NCBI GenBank assembly: GCA_958430865.1
Contig: CAUDNR010000001.1
Coordinates: forward strand, 8,573-72,572
Length of the DNA stretch: 64,000 bases
DNA from: Entrophospora sp. SA101
Lineage: Eukaryota > Glomeromycota > Glomeromycetes > Entrophosporales > Entrophosporaceae
Direction of reading: 5' to 3'
The position numbers were made by a program, and so were the translations under genes. Positions 23,007-36,505 of the stretch are shown here, piece by piece; position 1 is the stretch's first letter; each line of letters opens with the position of its first letter. Under the pieces are notes generated by a model, which did no database searches, was not told the DNA's origin, and worked only from the letters and a program-made list of their open reading frames with translations.

Positions 23007-25392
23007 TTAGGACCCAACATAACACATGTTTAATGCATTGATTTCTTTAGCTAACCAAGGCCAACTAATTCCCATTCTACCTGTAAGTTTTTGTTCATAT
23101 TGTAGTAATTCATACATAAATTTAAGATTTGGTTGAATTATAACATTTAGACGTCTTGCGCGAACAAATAAATATGACGATACAAGTGATCTACCAAGAT
23201 GTCTCATAATATACGCTATTGTAATCGTAGCTGATCTAGAAACTCCTACTCGACAATGAATAATCACACTTCCATTCAATCTGCGTGCATTTTCTAAAAA
23301 TAGAAAAATATGTGAATGTTATTATTGTTATTATTATGATTATTGATAATTAATTTGCTTTGTTTTCAAAAATAAAAAACCTTTTCCAACTTACCGATGA
23401 AATTTACGCATAAATCTAAATGGTTCCATAAACTATCAATACCATCATCATATAAATTACCCAAATATAATATATCAAATTCCTTCCCATCCAATCTGGC
23501 GTCTTCTCCAACTGACAATACATGTGTTATTCCAAGTGCCTTGAGCATACCAGCATTACATGCATGGCTTAAATTTCCTAAATACAAAAATGGTAAGATC
23601 CTACTTGGAAAACTTCCCTCAAATTGTGACGAATAAAACCACGAAAATTTATTTGAAATCTCTATGTTGTCCCTTTCATCTTGACTAACTTTTTTCCTTT
23701 CTAATACACGTTTCTCAATATTTAACAGTGTTGTCACATCACTTGGGTACACAAAGAAACTGCGAGTTTTTTGTAGCCGTAAGTATGCTTGTGGAAGTCG
23801 TAAAGTCTCATTGTACATGAGATATGTTAGCGCAAGGAGTGATGTCTCTGTGTATCCATCTGCACAATGAATTAGTATCTTACGATTGTCATTATTTGCT
23901 TTTTCTGAGATGAACTCACAAAGATCTAATAGTTTTGTGATTAGCGAATCATATGAAGTTGTTGAATTACATCCTACAGCTGACGACATACAATCAACAT
24001 GAATTATATCTTTGATGGATATTGGCCTAGACTTTGGTATTGTGGAAAGTCCTTCGGTTAGGTGTTGAAGCGTTTCTTTATCTGGGATTTCTCCAAGATC
24101 ATGTGCCTCAATACAAATACAAAAATGGTGTGGATTATCATCGATCAATGAGATCGCTGAATCTGCAGGGTCTAACTCGGTTGAAATTGGTACATCTTGT
24201 GTATTACCTAACTATAAATTAAAATGATTTATTTAGCATGTTTAATTTATTTAATATATAAGTCCTTATATTTATATTATTTTTTTATATTTACCCAAAC
24301 ATTTGGTGATATTTCTGATGCTGCTGTAAGAATTCTCATTTCCTCCCTTTCCTGTTCTGGAAAATTAATTTTATTACGCCAAATACCTTTATTATCTATT
24401 GCTACAACATTTAGAAAATCTTTTTCAAAAACAGAAAATGGATCTATAAAATAAATAAATAAATATTATTATATGATATATTTAATAATATGCATTATTA
24501 TATCATTTTTTTTTTTTTTTAAAAAATTTATACCGAGAATAACAAAAGTTTCATAATTGATTCCAATTGGTCGTTGCTCTCTTAAAATTTGTTGTGCCCA
24601 AGCAACTTGTTTTGCAACTTTTAAAACATTTTCATTAAGTCCATCCTCTCCATACACAATAATGTCTGAAATTGTGGCATACTTTGCAACCTGTATCTTA
24701 AAATTCCTTAGATTTATCCCTTCTCCATCAGCCACTTTTAAAAATCCTCTTATATAATTTGATTCTTCTTCGTCATTTTTGCTTTTATTATTATTACTAT
24801 TATCATTACCATTATTTAGACCATTTCTGCGATTCCCATTACTATTACTATTCTCATCATTATGGTTATCATCATCATCGTCGTCATCGTCATCATCGTC
24901 GTCATCATCATCATCATTAGATGATGGTGATGATGATGGTGGAGTGGAAGGATTTAAGATGTCACTTGGAAATACCGAGCCAATTAATTGTGATCTTTCA
25001 CTACCTTCATCAGCCTGAATCAATGTTATTCCGCGATGTTCTGGAACCGGACAATTATTTACGCAAAAAAAATTATTTTGTTGAACGTTTGAACCATCCA
25101 CGCCATGTAGCCATGGAAATAACATATTGTTCGGTAAGGATTGAGTATAATATGTTTCATGAATACGATAATAATGTGAAGCTGTTAAACCTCTAATAAG
25201 TGGATTTTCACTTATTATTGGAAAAACTTCAAAGACTGAAGGTGAATGTGAACGCGGTGTTGCAGGTGAAGAAACTGTTGTTGTTGAAAGTGGAGAGGAA
25301 GGTGGTTGTGGTGTAAATGGTGAGGCTGGATTTATTTGTTTTTCGATCGCTGTCATTTTATCTATTCTAGAATTTTTTAAAATTCTAAACAA
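23007..25392 (-). CDS. PPS1: PPS1-like dual-specificity protein phosphatase, complete copy (703 aa)
   Basis: Exons (5' to 3') are 25392-24534, 24443-24295, 24211-23395 and 23293-23007. They total 2112 nt, in frame, with stop at 23007. The first in-frame ATG is 25392; a second at 25356 (MTAIEKQ) could be the true start. The N-terminus is Ser/Pro/Thr-rich. A poly-Asp run (about residues 165-178) and an Asn/Ser-rich linker follow. Next comes a degenerate phosphatase module with HCADGYTETS, which lacks the P-loop Arg, and then the active dual-specificity domain with HCRVGVSRSAT. This matches the Pps1 layout: an inactive N-terminal module plus a catalytic C-terminus, predicted to dephosphorylate Tyr and Ser/Thr. 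It faces the small hypothetical gene at 20934-21463 tail to tail. The mirror copy is at the left edge. Confidence 0.9.
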
Positions 25393-27375
25393 TTTTATAA
25401 TATTTATTGTCTTACGGAAGGAATTAGATTTTCAAGAAAAATTTTTTTACTAATATCAAAATATTTATATAAATCGAAACGGTTTTCTTTTTAGTAATGG
25501 TAAAGTAAAAAAAAATTTTTTAAAGAGAAAAAATTTTTCCCTATGAAATAAATATATAAATATTATACTGTTACACAGAATAGATATGAACAATAATATG
25601 AACACTTCTATTAATTACGTATTATATATGGGGTAAAAGCAGGAAAAGTAAACGTAACGCCACACACTACAATTTTTTACAATGCTTCTAATTCTTTTAA
25701 TTATTCAATTCCCTCTTCCATATAAGATATTAATCCAAACATAAAATTAGGCAAGTAAGTGCTGGATTGTTTGAGGAATCCTCAAATTTTACTGATAGGA
25801 ACATGAAATGTCATTGTCGAGTTTCCCTAATTTTTTAATACACTCTTATAATAGGATATCTGCCTTTTGAATATCATCACCTTTGAATTAAAAGCATCTT
25901 TTTAGCCAACAAGATCATCTTTAGTTTGTAGTTGTCAATTATTTTCTTGGATTCTTGTTCTACAGGAAGCAAGCTCTTTATTTTTCCTTCTTTTTATCCT
26001 GTAGTTATTGTGGCCCTCATCTTTTCCATAGATATGTATACAAAGATGAAGCGAGGAACAGATTGAAATTATACAAGTTAAACAACAATTGCACAAAAAC
26101 ATACATAGCAATAAATAAATATTTTGTATATAGCTTAGATTCACCAAAATGTAAATGACCAAAAAAAAGATCATCAAATTGACTATATAGTAATGATCTG
26201 CGCTATGTATGATTGGACCATTTAATATTCACCTATTTAGACTTTATTTAGTGCCTGTACATGAAGATCATTACATAACTTGGTAATAAAGCGTTGGGTT
26301 CTGTTATTAAATCATTCCTTTAAATAGAAAAAAACATTCTCGGATAACTTTCTAAAGAGAACCTTACCCTTCTTTAAAGAATGTTAGAATAATGCGAAAG
26401 ATTTTGTTTACAGGACTCATTGGAGATAAGGAACCTTCAAAACGTGTAAATTTTTCATTCTTTGATTTTAATAATCATGTAGTGTTGTCTACATAATAAT
26501 AACAAATAAAATATTTTTAAGAATAAACATGATCTTGAATAGTAAAGAAGCTCTCCTTGACAAAGTAGAAGTAAAAAATTAGTCCTTAGTGTAAATATTT
26601 TTATTTTTATTTTCTTTTATTTTGTTTATAGATTAATTGGAAGGCGAGATGTTCCAAGAGGGTGTTACTATGGGCGATATATAATAAAAACAGGGAATAT
26701 ATAGTAACTATAGGATTTACTATAGGCGAAATAATAAATTAGTCGTTGCTAGAATATACATGGCAAAATTAAATTGAATTTATATTTGAACACGATCTCA
26801 CAATAGATAAATTAATATTAATGTTAATTTTATTATTATATGACAAGTTCTTTTGTTTTGATTTCGTATCCCAATTGAATCAAACACTCAATAAATTCCT
26901 CACACCTGGGTGTTCTTGTACCATCACCGTGTTTCTTGAAATGAAAAATTTTCACTTTTCTTTTTTGGTTGTTGTCGATTTTTTATTATTTTTATTATAT
27001 ATACATCCTGATGAATGGGAAGGCCAATGTTGGAATTTTGTAGTTTGTGAAGAGATTTTTACCTTTAGCATGCTATCTTTTTCAATTATTTTATAATCAT
27101 TTAGATAGATTTATCTAACTAATCAATTAATTAATATAATCAAATAGTATAGACTAACTCTGGTTAATTGAGGCTTTATTTATCATTAAAGAAAAAGAAA
27201 GAATAAATAAATCTACAACAATAATAATTTTGATTGGACATAGTACAACGTAATAAGCTTTAAAATCAAGCTTTGATTCAACGAGATTAAAAATACAAAT
27301 AATAATAAATATCGATAAATGAATGGGCTGAATAAATTCAATATAAAAAAACCTTCGCTCTTAACAATTCTATGA
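25393..27375. other. Intergenic, no recognisable gene
   Basis: About 2 kb of AT-rich DNA between the divergent PPS1 copy and the DUF167 gene, presumably holding both promoters. The short frames here (for example 26821-27096) are hydrophobic low-complexity without family resemblance. Confidence 0.5.
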
Positions 27376-27510
27376 ATGCGCGATGTCGATCGTTGTACGA
27401 TAAGAAAAAATTTTTTAATAATAATGAAAATAATAATAATGTATTTTTCAAAAAAAATATTTACTAAATTAAATTACAGTAACTATTATTATTATAATAT
27501 ACGATTTAAA

Positions 27511-28026
27511 ATGACAAAAAAATCCAATAAAGATTCACAACAAAAAACAGTAGAAAAAAATAATGATAACGAAACCAATAAAAGTCCAATTTCTTTACTT
27601 TCAGAGAAAACATATAAAATGAATCTTTTAATTAAACCTGGAGCGAAGGAATCACGGGTTACAAACATTTCAGAAGTTCATGTTAGCTTACAGGTAAAAT
27701 AAAACATAAACAAATGTATTTAGAATTTTATCATATAAATTTATGATCAATTATAAGATCGCAGCACCACCAAGAGATGGAGAAGCAAATAAAGAAGTCA
27801 TTTCATTTTTATCCGAGGTATAATTATAATTCTTTATTATTGGAAATATTTACTATTACTTTTATATTATTTAATATACCCGTTATATATTTTTATAAAG
27901 ATTTTAAGAATTCGTAAAAGCGATATAAGTTTAATATCTGGAATGAAATCTCGTGATAAAATTGTCAAATTAGAAGGCATAACTCACGATGAAATATTGA
28001 ACTTATTAAAATCAAACATTCAATAA
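27511..28026 (+). CDS. DUF167/YggU-family (UPF0235) protein, 122 aa
   Basis: Exons are 27511-27693, 27758-27817 and 27901-28026, 369 nt in frame, with introns of 64 and 83 nt. An Asn/Lys-rich N-terminal tail is followed by the family core: LLIKPGAKESRVT, then IAAPPRDGEANKEVISFLSE, then SLISGMKSRDKIVKLEG. The PPRDGEAN and SG-x-x-SRDK motifs are diagnostic of the UPF0235/C15orf40-YggU family, whose biochemical role is not established. An upstream in-frame ATG at 27376 would add a basic, hydrophobic 45-residue extension that could be a mitochondrial presequence; human C15orf40 is reported as mitochondrial. I prefer 27511 as the conservative start. Confidence 0.85.
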
Positions 28027-28601
28027 TTTGGAAATTAAAATTTTCATTTTTATTGAGAGTAAATTAATATATAATTATTCTTTCATGATTCGATCGATTT
28101 ACCAAGCTATTGTGCAGTTTCTCTTCACTCTCATTGAGTATAAATGCGGCCCTTCCTCAAGCCAAAATCCCAAGTACATATTTAAAGAGACCCGAGTCAT
28201 TGCTTTACTAGTACTCTTGCATGTCTAGCTTAAATAGTGCATTTTCATGTATTTTCCATAATTAAATTTATGAAGAATGAAGAATTTTTAATGAAATGGC
28301 TTTTACCCCAGTGGTTCTGTTAAGAGAGTTTGAAGAAAGATTAAAGATATACCCTCCTTGACATGGTTTCCGGGCAAGTTTCAACTTGGATATATATTTA
28401 TTTATTTATTTATTTACTCTGAAAAGTTTACCGGCCTAATGAATTTTTAGCTATGTTTGTCTAGGACGTTTGATGATGCAATGAACCGAGCACACCAAGA
28501 TATTATTTTCAAAAATACAGCATATATCAAAGAAACAAATAAAATTTTATAAAGTTGGTTGATGATGGACTACAATAAAAACGGAGTTTACTGTGTATTC
28601 C

Positions 28602-28642
<41 letters not shown>

Positions 28643-29151
28643 ATTATTAATAGGAAATTCGATGAAACCTTGACATTTCGGAATCTTACCAAAAAAATAA
28701 ATTATGAAAGAATTTTTTTTTATAATTATTTAAATTAAATCGAAAAAATTATGTAACATCGGCACTTTGCGCAACAAATACTATTATAAAATTTCCAAAT
28801 TCTTATAAAAACCTTTGTTTCAAAAAATATAATGAATGTCACAATTTTTTTTTTTTGTGGGGTAAAAATAAAAACAATTAATTAATATTAATTAATTAAT
28901 TTTTTCTATTAAGAAGTTATATAAATAGTTTTTTTTCAAAAAAAAAATTGTATTTAAAGAGAGAGAGATGCGAAGGAATTTCAAAAAAAAAAAAAAAGAC
29001 TTTTGAAAATTAATAATTTCATCTAATCAAATTAACAACATACATAATATAATAAATATCTTTATCCTAAACTAAAAAATTATCGGTCAATTAATAATAA
29101 TACATTTCATAAATTCGAAACTCACTAAAACAATTACAACAATAAAACAAA
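28027..29151. other. Intergenic with (TG)n microsatellite
   Basis: A run of about 20 TG dinucleotides lies at 28603-28641. Poly-A/T tracts occur near 28845 and 28985. No gene is supported. Confidence 0.6.
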
Positions 29152-29367
29152 ATGGAGTCATTATCGCAAGAAGATTTAATAGTAACAGCATTATACGATT
29201 TTGAATCAAAAGAATCTTCTTGTTTGAATTTCAAAAAAAACGATAGAATATTAGTTTTGAATCAATTAGAATCCGGATGGTGGGATGGTTTGTGTAATGG
29301 TCAACGTGGCTGGTTTCCAAGCAATTATGTAACTAAAGCTCAAATTGCTATTGAGCAAGAAACATAA
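29152..29367 (+). CDS. Single-domain SH3 protein (71 aa)
   Basis: An intronless frame consists almost entirely of one SH3 domain. It has ALYDFESKESSCLNF (ALYDF signature), then the LESGWWDGLCNGQRGWFPSN core with the conserved Trp pair and the closing SNYV. All canonical ligand-groove residues are present (ALYDF, WW, G-WFPSNYV). It should bind proline-rich peptides. The closest pattern I recognise is the N-terminal SH3 of fungal Ras exchange factors (Cdc25-like), but here a stop follows directly after AIEQET. Either it is a free-standing SH3 adaptor or the truncated start of a once larger gene. No catalytic domain follows in any frame downstream to 30590. Confidence 0.75.
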   Translation: MESLSQEDLIVTALYDFESKESSCLNFKKNDRILVLNQLESGWWDGLCNGQRGWFPSNYVTKAQIAIEQET

Positions 29368-30590
29368 TCATCCTCATTATCTTCCAACTAAAAACAATAA
29401 TCGACTTAGATTTATATATATATATATATAGATAGAATTAAGAATAGATTTAGATTTAAATTTAGATTAGATATAGATAGACTTAGATTAGATTTTAAAA
29501 TTTTCATTATTTTTTATCTTTACTACAATTATTTTTAGTAAATTTTTTGTGTACGTACCCGAAATATTTTTTCAAAAAAAAAAAAAAAAACGATTAAAAA
29601 TTTTCTTTTTCGAAAAAAGTGCTGCATAAAATATTACGGTCGTAATTTTTTAAGAGTATACTCTACCATTAAGTTATAACCCGAACTTGACCAAAATTGG
29701 GTTTGGGTTTTTGACCAACTCGATACAGGCCTCTAGTATTCAGTGACAACAGAGGGAGGACCTGAACAATCTTAGCAGATGGTGTATTTAAAGTTTAGGC
29801 ATAATTACTCTTTTTTTTTATGACAGTATATTTAAAAAGCAGGTATTGGTATGTTTGAACCGGGTATGGTAAAAAATCGACTCCCTTCAATAACAGATTA
29901 TATAAACATGCATGCAGAAGTAAAATATAAAATTTTTTCAATTCATCAATAAAATTGTTTTCATGCATTACACTACTTGAATAAGACACGTAATATTTTG
30001 ATAACGACAATTCCAAACCATTAACAGTTGGAATAAAGAATTTATATTTGTTATAGAAATTTCAGGAAAAACTGAAGGAAATAATGACAAGACAATTCGA
30101 AGGTGCGTCATCACGAGCTTGCAATAATCTGGACACGTTCAATGTATGTTTTATGCTTATTACCACAAATATTCTTTCTTATTATTATAAAAATGGTAAT
30201 TAATAAAATCTCATGGTGAAATAATATCCTATATTTTATGGTCATTTACCTTATTATTTGGGTTTGGTGGTTTTGCATTTCATGATAAACCCATCATCAT
30301 CATTATATAAACCACATGGTTTATTTAATTAAGATAGAAAAAATCAATTGAAGGTAATTTTTGGGAAAAAATTGATAATAAAAATTTAGTAATTTTTTTA
30401 TATTTGAATTTTTGGTGAAGATTTGCTGTTAAACTCCAAATACACCATTTACTAATATTGTTCCAGAGACTCCAATATCAGGCGCAAAATTTGAGATAAC
30501 TTGTTTTCTTAACAATGTAGAGGATGAAATCAAACTAGTGATCAATATTATAATAATATATTCTTTATTGATACTTTTTTTCTACAGTAA
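29368..30590. other. Intergenic, no recognisable gene
   Basis: AT-rich, with repeats of TAGATTTAGA type near 29405-29500. Nothing else supported. Confidence 0.5.
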
Positions 30591-32582
30591 TTATAAATTA
30601 GATTCTCCAACATTTTCTAGCATATCAAAATGAAATGTTGCAGGCTTAGTAATTACAGTGAATTGATGCGATTTGTTATGATGTTCTTTTAAATTAAAAA
30701 ATATATATTAGTTATTAAAATTATCATAGATTATAAATAGAAATTTAATTATTAATAATAAAATTTACCATTTTCAAATAATCCTTCAATAGTACACTCT
30801 TCACATAAGTCTAAGCCTTTGCAATCCCTGCAAACAAATCGAGTCCCTACTATTGGATTCTTATTACATGAACTACACTATACAATATACAAATATTGTT
30901 AGTTAAGAATACCGCAAAAAAAATTTCAGATATTAAACTTACATAATGTCCATAATGTACATGATCTTTACTCTATATATCAGTATATAAATATATAATG
31001 AATGAATAATATGAAATTATAAATTATAAAATGATTATTCGATATTTGAAAAAACCTGGTTAATACTATTTTGCTGAAGATTATGCAAGTGATCCATAAA
31101 ATTTTCATCTGATAATCTATATTTATAATTAGTTTACATTAAAATTATCATTAAAATTTATTTATTCTAAATATATTATTTCCGATAATATTTACATTGA
31201 ATACCTTTTTTTTCCTGGGGGAAGTTTAGATGTTCTACTATATTGATTCACTGATGACTTTAATAATAATAAAAAAGAAATTCAAATTCTTTCTTTTTAA
31301 AAATATAAAAAACTATTTTTTAATTAATTAATTACCTTCAAATTACTATTATTATTCCCATTTATTATTAATGAATTATTACTATTATCACTATTAATAA
31401 TATTATATTTATTATTGGGGGTGTTGGAACTACCCATCATATTACCGTAAATATTATAAAAGGCTGCACTATTTTAGGTAATGTTTATTCATATTGTAAC
31501 CAAATAAGCGCACGTATAAATTATATTAATTAATTAGATATCATAAGGCATAGCAATATAATATTGAATTTTTACATTGCAATAAAATATATTGTCAAAC
31601 TGCGGACCTGGAGATATAATCATTATTTTTTGATAATCTTCTTCTAGTTCTAGGACTTGTAGGTGAAGGTGATTGCTGTTGTTCTTTGATATAATTATCA
31701 GTGACGTCTGTTGATCTTCTTTTGGCATGCGATTTTTTTAGAGTTGTAGGTTCTCGTTTATTGTATCTTGTTAAGCCCACTTTTTCAGCACATTGATGCA
31801 CAAATTCAACAGATTCAATTGGTTCGCACGTTAGCTTATTAGACTAAAATATATTTCTTTTTAATATTAGTTAACATAAATTAAATTCTTTAGAAAAGAT
31901 ATTATTGAAAATTCATACCACTGGAGTAAACTCTGGATCTTTTAAATAAAATAAATTGTTATCTCTTATTTATTAGAAAGATTTTCAGTCCAATTTTATG
32001 TGTCACCAATATCTAATTACCTGGTTTGTATTCTGATGGACTTGTATGATACTTTGACCAATCAATTTTTGGAACTTCTAATATATTACGAATTTTTGGC
32101 AGTTTTTCATATACCTATTACATATATTATTAATTAATTAATTAAAAAATTTTTCTTCCAAAAAATAAATAATAATTAATCACTCAAACAAACCCCAGCC
32201 ATAATGCCTTCAACATACTGTATTGGGTCTTGCATTGCTTTCTGTTTCAATGATTTGATTTTCTCTATATCATTTTTTACTAGTCCCAATTGAAATTTTA
32301 GAACATTAATTGTTCTTATTATCATTTCATAACTATAATAAATAATGTATATTTGTATATTATGTAATATTACTATTATAATTATACTATTACTATTAAT
32401 TAACCCACTTACTCTTCATTACTATGCAATAAACTTTCTTCTAAAGAATATCCTGAAATTTCATTAGAAGCAGTAATTTCTGTTATTGTCTCGTTGTTTT
32501 CGTTTGTTGATTTAGGCATGTCTTGAGAAATGTATGATTCTTGGACAATAGAAGTAACTTCTTTTTCCTCATTATCCCTCAT
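30591..32582 (-). CDS. ZZ-type zinc-finger protein (379 aa)
   Basis: The eleven-exon model is 32582-32413, 32332-32194, 32114-32021, 31938-31919, 31843-31608, 31468-31336, 31257-31205, 31116-31056, 30972-30943, 30877-30769 and 30685-30591. It totals 1140 nt, in frame, and includes a 20-nt exon. The N-terminus is acidic. Then comes a helical segment with QKAMQDPIQYVEGIMAG and a conserved-looking LPKIRNILEVPKIDWSKY. A basic Ser/Pro/Arg-rich part and an Asn-rich linker follow. The C-terminus is a ZZ finger: H-Y-G-H-Y-CSSC, then GTRFVCRDCKGLDLCEEC, then HHNKSHQF, supplying Cys and His ligands. ZZ fingers bind histone tails or other protein termini, so a chromatin or adaptor role is plausible, but I cannot assign the orthologue. 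Confidence 0.78.
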
Positions 32583-34910
32583 TACAAGTAATTGCCCTAT
32601 GAAAATAAATATACAGAAAAATTATATATAGAAATTTTATTGGAATCCAATTTAATATGCAAAAATTTACAGGAGGTTTATAGAAACCTTTTATGATTTT
32701 TTTGCAATACAAGAAATTTAGAAAATGCAAAAAAAATAAAAAAAAATTTACAGGAAATAAGAAATTTCTTAGAGGAAAATATGGAAAATATACAAGAAAC
32801 AAAATCATTTGTAAAAATATTTACAGCAAGTATATAGGAAATAAATATGCAAGAAACAAATTCCCAAAAAAATATAATTATTATTATTGAATTATCTATT
32901 TGTCTAAAACGTAAGACTTGTTTCCTATAGAACAAAAAGCAACAATCCATACCAACCACACATTACACACTTATCTTTTTGAACTGACTTTGTCCATTGA
33001 ATATATGAGGTATATTATTTTATTTCTGGCAAGTATGTAAGATAAAACATTGCTCTTCTGTTTTTCAAATTTAAAGAAAATCCTCCATATTCACTAGATA
33101 TTGGATTGTTAAGTTTGTTGAGATGATGTTCAATTATTCAATTATCAAAACTTTATCAGGTTCTAAATTAATTTTAAATTCTCTTTTATTAAATAAAAGA
33201 AGATTCTTCACTACTACTTGTTTCTGATATCTTGTGGCAATAATAAGTTGCTTTGTGAATCTTTTCTAGAAGTATCTTTTTGTCTCCAAGTCATACATTC
33301 ACACCAATAATCTCTTGCCATATCTAACTAAATATTGTTTTAAAATGCGTGCAGAAGATTGATTAACGCAAAAATTTTAACTTTAAAAATAAACTTGAAC
33401 TTTATATTTAATAAATTGCATAATAATTTATACATTACCTACACCATGGCTAATAATTCTTAAAAAAGTTCAAATAACAAAACAAAAAGAAAAAAATGCT
33501 AGAAAAATTAGAGACCCAACATTGAATTTTCAACAATGATTCGCAAGGTACTCCATTTTAGATTTAAGACAAGGAAGAGAACTAGGCGTTCATTATTAAT
33601 AAATATATTTAGTTTGATTGGAGGTATTATTTGATATGGTTTTGAAGAAGGTATATAAATAGCCTGAACATCTTATTGATAAATATTATATCCTGTACAT
33701 TACATTGGTAAATATGTTCACCTCCATAAGATTCTTATCGTAATAATCGTAAATAATAAACAAATGATTGATTGGTATATTATTGTTAGTATTAAATAAT
33801 AATAATAAATAACTATAAAGGCAAAAAAAAACAACATAATGGAGAAACCGCTTTTTGGACAGTTTGGATTCACAAATTGGTTATTACTAGTCAGATTAGC
33901 AGATAACGTGGCCTTCAAGTTTATTGAAATTGCATTGTTGTTAAAGAGACTACTAACCTGGTCGGAACTTCGCCCTCCTGTAGAAGAAATTCTACAATAT
34001 CGTATTATCAATATCAAATTTATTGGAAATTTAGAGCACAAAAAAAAAAAATTTCTCATGCCAACTTTTACTTGCCGAGGTATTATGTGGAATTTTTCAA
34101 AGTTTGTTCCTTAAAAGTTTCATTCCTGCATGATCTTAGTATTATTACGAATAATAGCATCAAATACATCGCATAATCATTATGAATATGGAAACAACAT
34201 TCAAGGAAAGGATTAAATAACAACAAAAAAGACAAGTAATGTTTTTTTATTTTGAAAAGCAACATAACTATTGAAATGGCTCTAAACAACATGTGATTAT
34301 TAGAAGTTTACAGATACATATACTAAAAATTACTTCAGGGCTCAAAGATTTAAAAATTAATTCCTTATGTAAAAAGATTAATCTGGCCTGATGGCCCTGA
34401 TGATATGATGCAATTTAATTTCAGGGGGAAGGTGTGGCTTTGAAGTTTATTGTTGTCAAAGAGCCTCTCGCTTGTCCAAAGCCTACTATCATGTTCGAAT
34501 TTCCTCGCCCGTGGAAGAAATTGAAATTCTAGAGTAATGATAATGGTAATGGTAATGAGGAATGAGGAATGTATTGCATGTCGGTTGCATGTTCGTAAAA
34601 TTTATCCCATTTTTTACATACCAGTTAGTTTTTTTTGATAAAAAATATGTTGCGGTAATAATAAAATTTTAATTTTTTGTAATAATAATTACTATGGAAA
34701 TCATGCGGAACCAGCAGTGTTAAAAATAGGGTTGGAAGTTCAATTGTTATTATTATTACTAACATCTACACCATCACTGCTATTGCTATTATTGTTATTA
34801 CTACCACCGCTATGATTACTATCATCACCAGCATTATTACCATCACCGTTATCATTATTATCACCACTGTTGTCATCATCGTTATAATTATTAAAATTAT
34901 ACACTCACGG
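32583..34910. other. Intergenic with repeat-derived fragments
   Basis: The 33839-34114 frame and a diverged duplicate at about 34423-34530 share FKFIEIA/LKFIVV-like and P-P/R-P-x-EE/KK stretches, suggesting two decayed copies of one repeat. 34150-34220 matches 19899-19984. No working gene is supported. Trinucleotide runs of (ATT)n/(CAC)n type lie at 34735-34890. Confidence 0.45.
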
Positions 34911-35007
34911 TTGATATTGTTGTTGAGATTGGGGTTGGGTGGTCGACATTGCCGTTGAGTGGAGGATCTTGTTTTCGTCTCAAGTGTTTTTGTCTTCTTT
35001 CGCTCAT
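34911..35007 (-). CDS. Possible first exon of an unidentified gene
   Basis: ATG at 35007 opens a basic stretch (MSERRQKHLRRKQDPP). A second ATG in another frame at about 34956 opens MSTTQPQSQQQYQP. Both run to a good donor, GTGAGTG, near 34911. Beyond it the minus strand is an Asn/Asp/Gly low-complexity frame to about 34745. I could not find a further exon with confidence. Confidence 0.22.
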
Positions 35008-36505
35008 TTCAAAATTTTTTGATTCAATTTTTTAAAAATCGTGATCAGAGTATAAAAAGGTACTTTGATTTTCCAACAAAATTTTTACAGTAGGAAAAAT
35101 TTCCGACAAAAATTTTATTCATTATCATATTATCCATATCTTTTTTCTCATAAACAATGAACAACAAGTGATTGATTGTAAAGTCATCACTTATTTAACA
35201 AAACACCTCTTTTTACCATCACAGATGACCGTCTGCCATATATAAAATAACTTGCAGGTATTTTTCAATCAAGACATGGATCATAGCAATGTTTTGAATA
35301 AAATCGCTTTGATCATATATATGGATAGGAATTGAATCTGTTAGAATCTGTATTCTCTTTGCACAGTATCCTTTTCCTCAGAACCCAAATTCAAGCTCAA
35401 TTATCACCTCACAATCAGTTAAACTAACATACCTCACAGAGCCCCGTATGTTATTCATTGGATATAGACAACAACCTGATATATTTTGATATAATTTCTG
35501 CACCTTAAAGACTGTAATTAGGCTATTGATATTATACAATATTTAGATGTATTTGTGAATAAAATCAAATGGTGGGATTCTTTTTCAGAATAGTGTACCT
35601 TAATAGATTCAAACTATGTTTTTTTAACAATATTCCTTTCCTTTTTAGAAAATCGTGACTTTCTATAGTAGTGCTTCATATCAACATCATGTAGATAGGA
35701 AATGCTTGATTTTTTTCTTGCACAAAAGCATGATTAAAAAATATATTCAATAATTATATTTGCTAAATAAAGATTATATATACTATTATGATACAATGCT
35801 TTCAAATTGATATTAATATTATTATACTCTATCTCACATGCATGTTAACATGAACTCTTGACTATATTAAAAAAAATAATTATCGGACAATCTATTGATC
35901 AATATTGGAGCTTCTAAAATCAAAATTCCTGCGAGTCATGCTTTTTTGGTTGAATTACTTTCATTTGACAAAGTTTCAATTTGCATCATTCTTTGTATAA
36001 ATGCGCAACTATTTGTAATCATACACTTTAAAATAATTGAGAACTTGCTACAAAAATAACTCGATAAACTTGATAGGGATTTGCGAATTTGATATATTAT
36101 TATTTGTTTTGATGCTTCTTACTAGAGACATTTTCAAATAATCCAACTTGTTTTCTTGTATAACATTCCATTCATGATCAAACATACTGTTATGCAACTA
36201 ACTGGATATAAGGCTTATCTAATGATCAATTGGCAATTATTGCTGGCCAATAGAAAATCGGACTTTCTGTAGTATACTTGCCCAAAACTGGACTTGGTAG
36301 GCATTTCAGAGAGGAGTAAATTTGACTAACATCAATGTTTTAGAAGCCTCTTGTCATCATTGACTCCACATCACCCATCTTAATGATTTTCAGAATAAGT
36401 TGTGAGGTTTTTGGGGAGTAAAGGCAGAAATTGATGAAATATTTATTATTACATATTAATTAACTTTTACAATAAATATTAAGAAATTAATAAATAAATT
36501 AACAA
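35008..36505. other. Intergenic, no recognisable feature
   Basis: About 1.5 kb AT-rich DNA without coding signal that I could identify. Confidence 0.5.

Larger units (their letters stand above)
20614..24893. repeat. Right arm of large inverted duplication
   Basis: This is the reverse-complement partner of 1-4282 and carries complete copies of the same genes. The match certainly continues to position 1 of the window (paired with about 24892) and could continue further. The inner end at about 20614 abuts a dispersed repeat (20440-20640), related copies of which occur at about 2725-2850 and 39590-39660. The break therefore sits at repetitive DNA. Confidence 0.93.

Noticed and set aside
24779..25196. 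Plus-strand Leu/Ser-rich and Met-rich frames over PPS1 exon 1
   Set aside because: Antisense shadows of the poly-Asp and Asn-rich linker.
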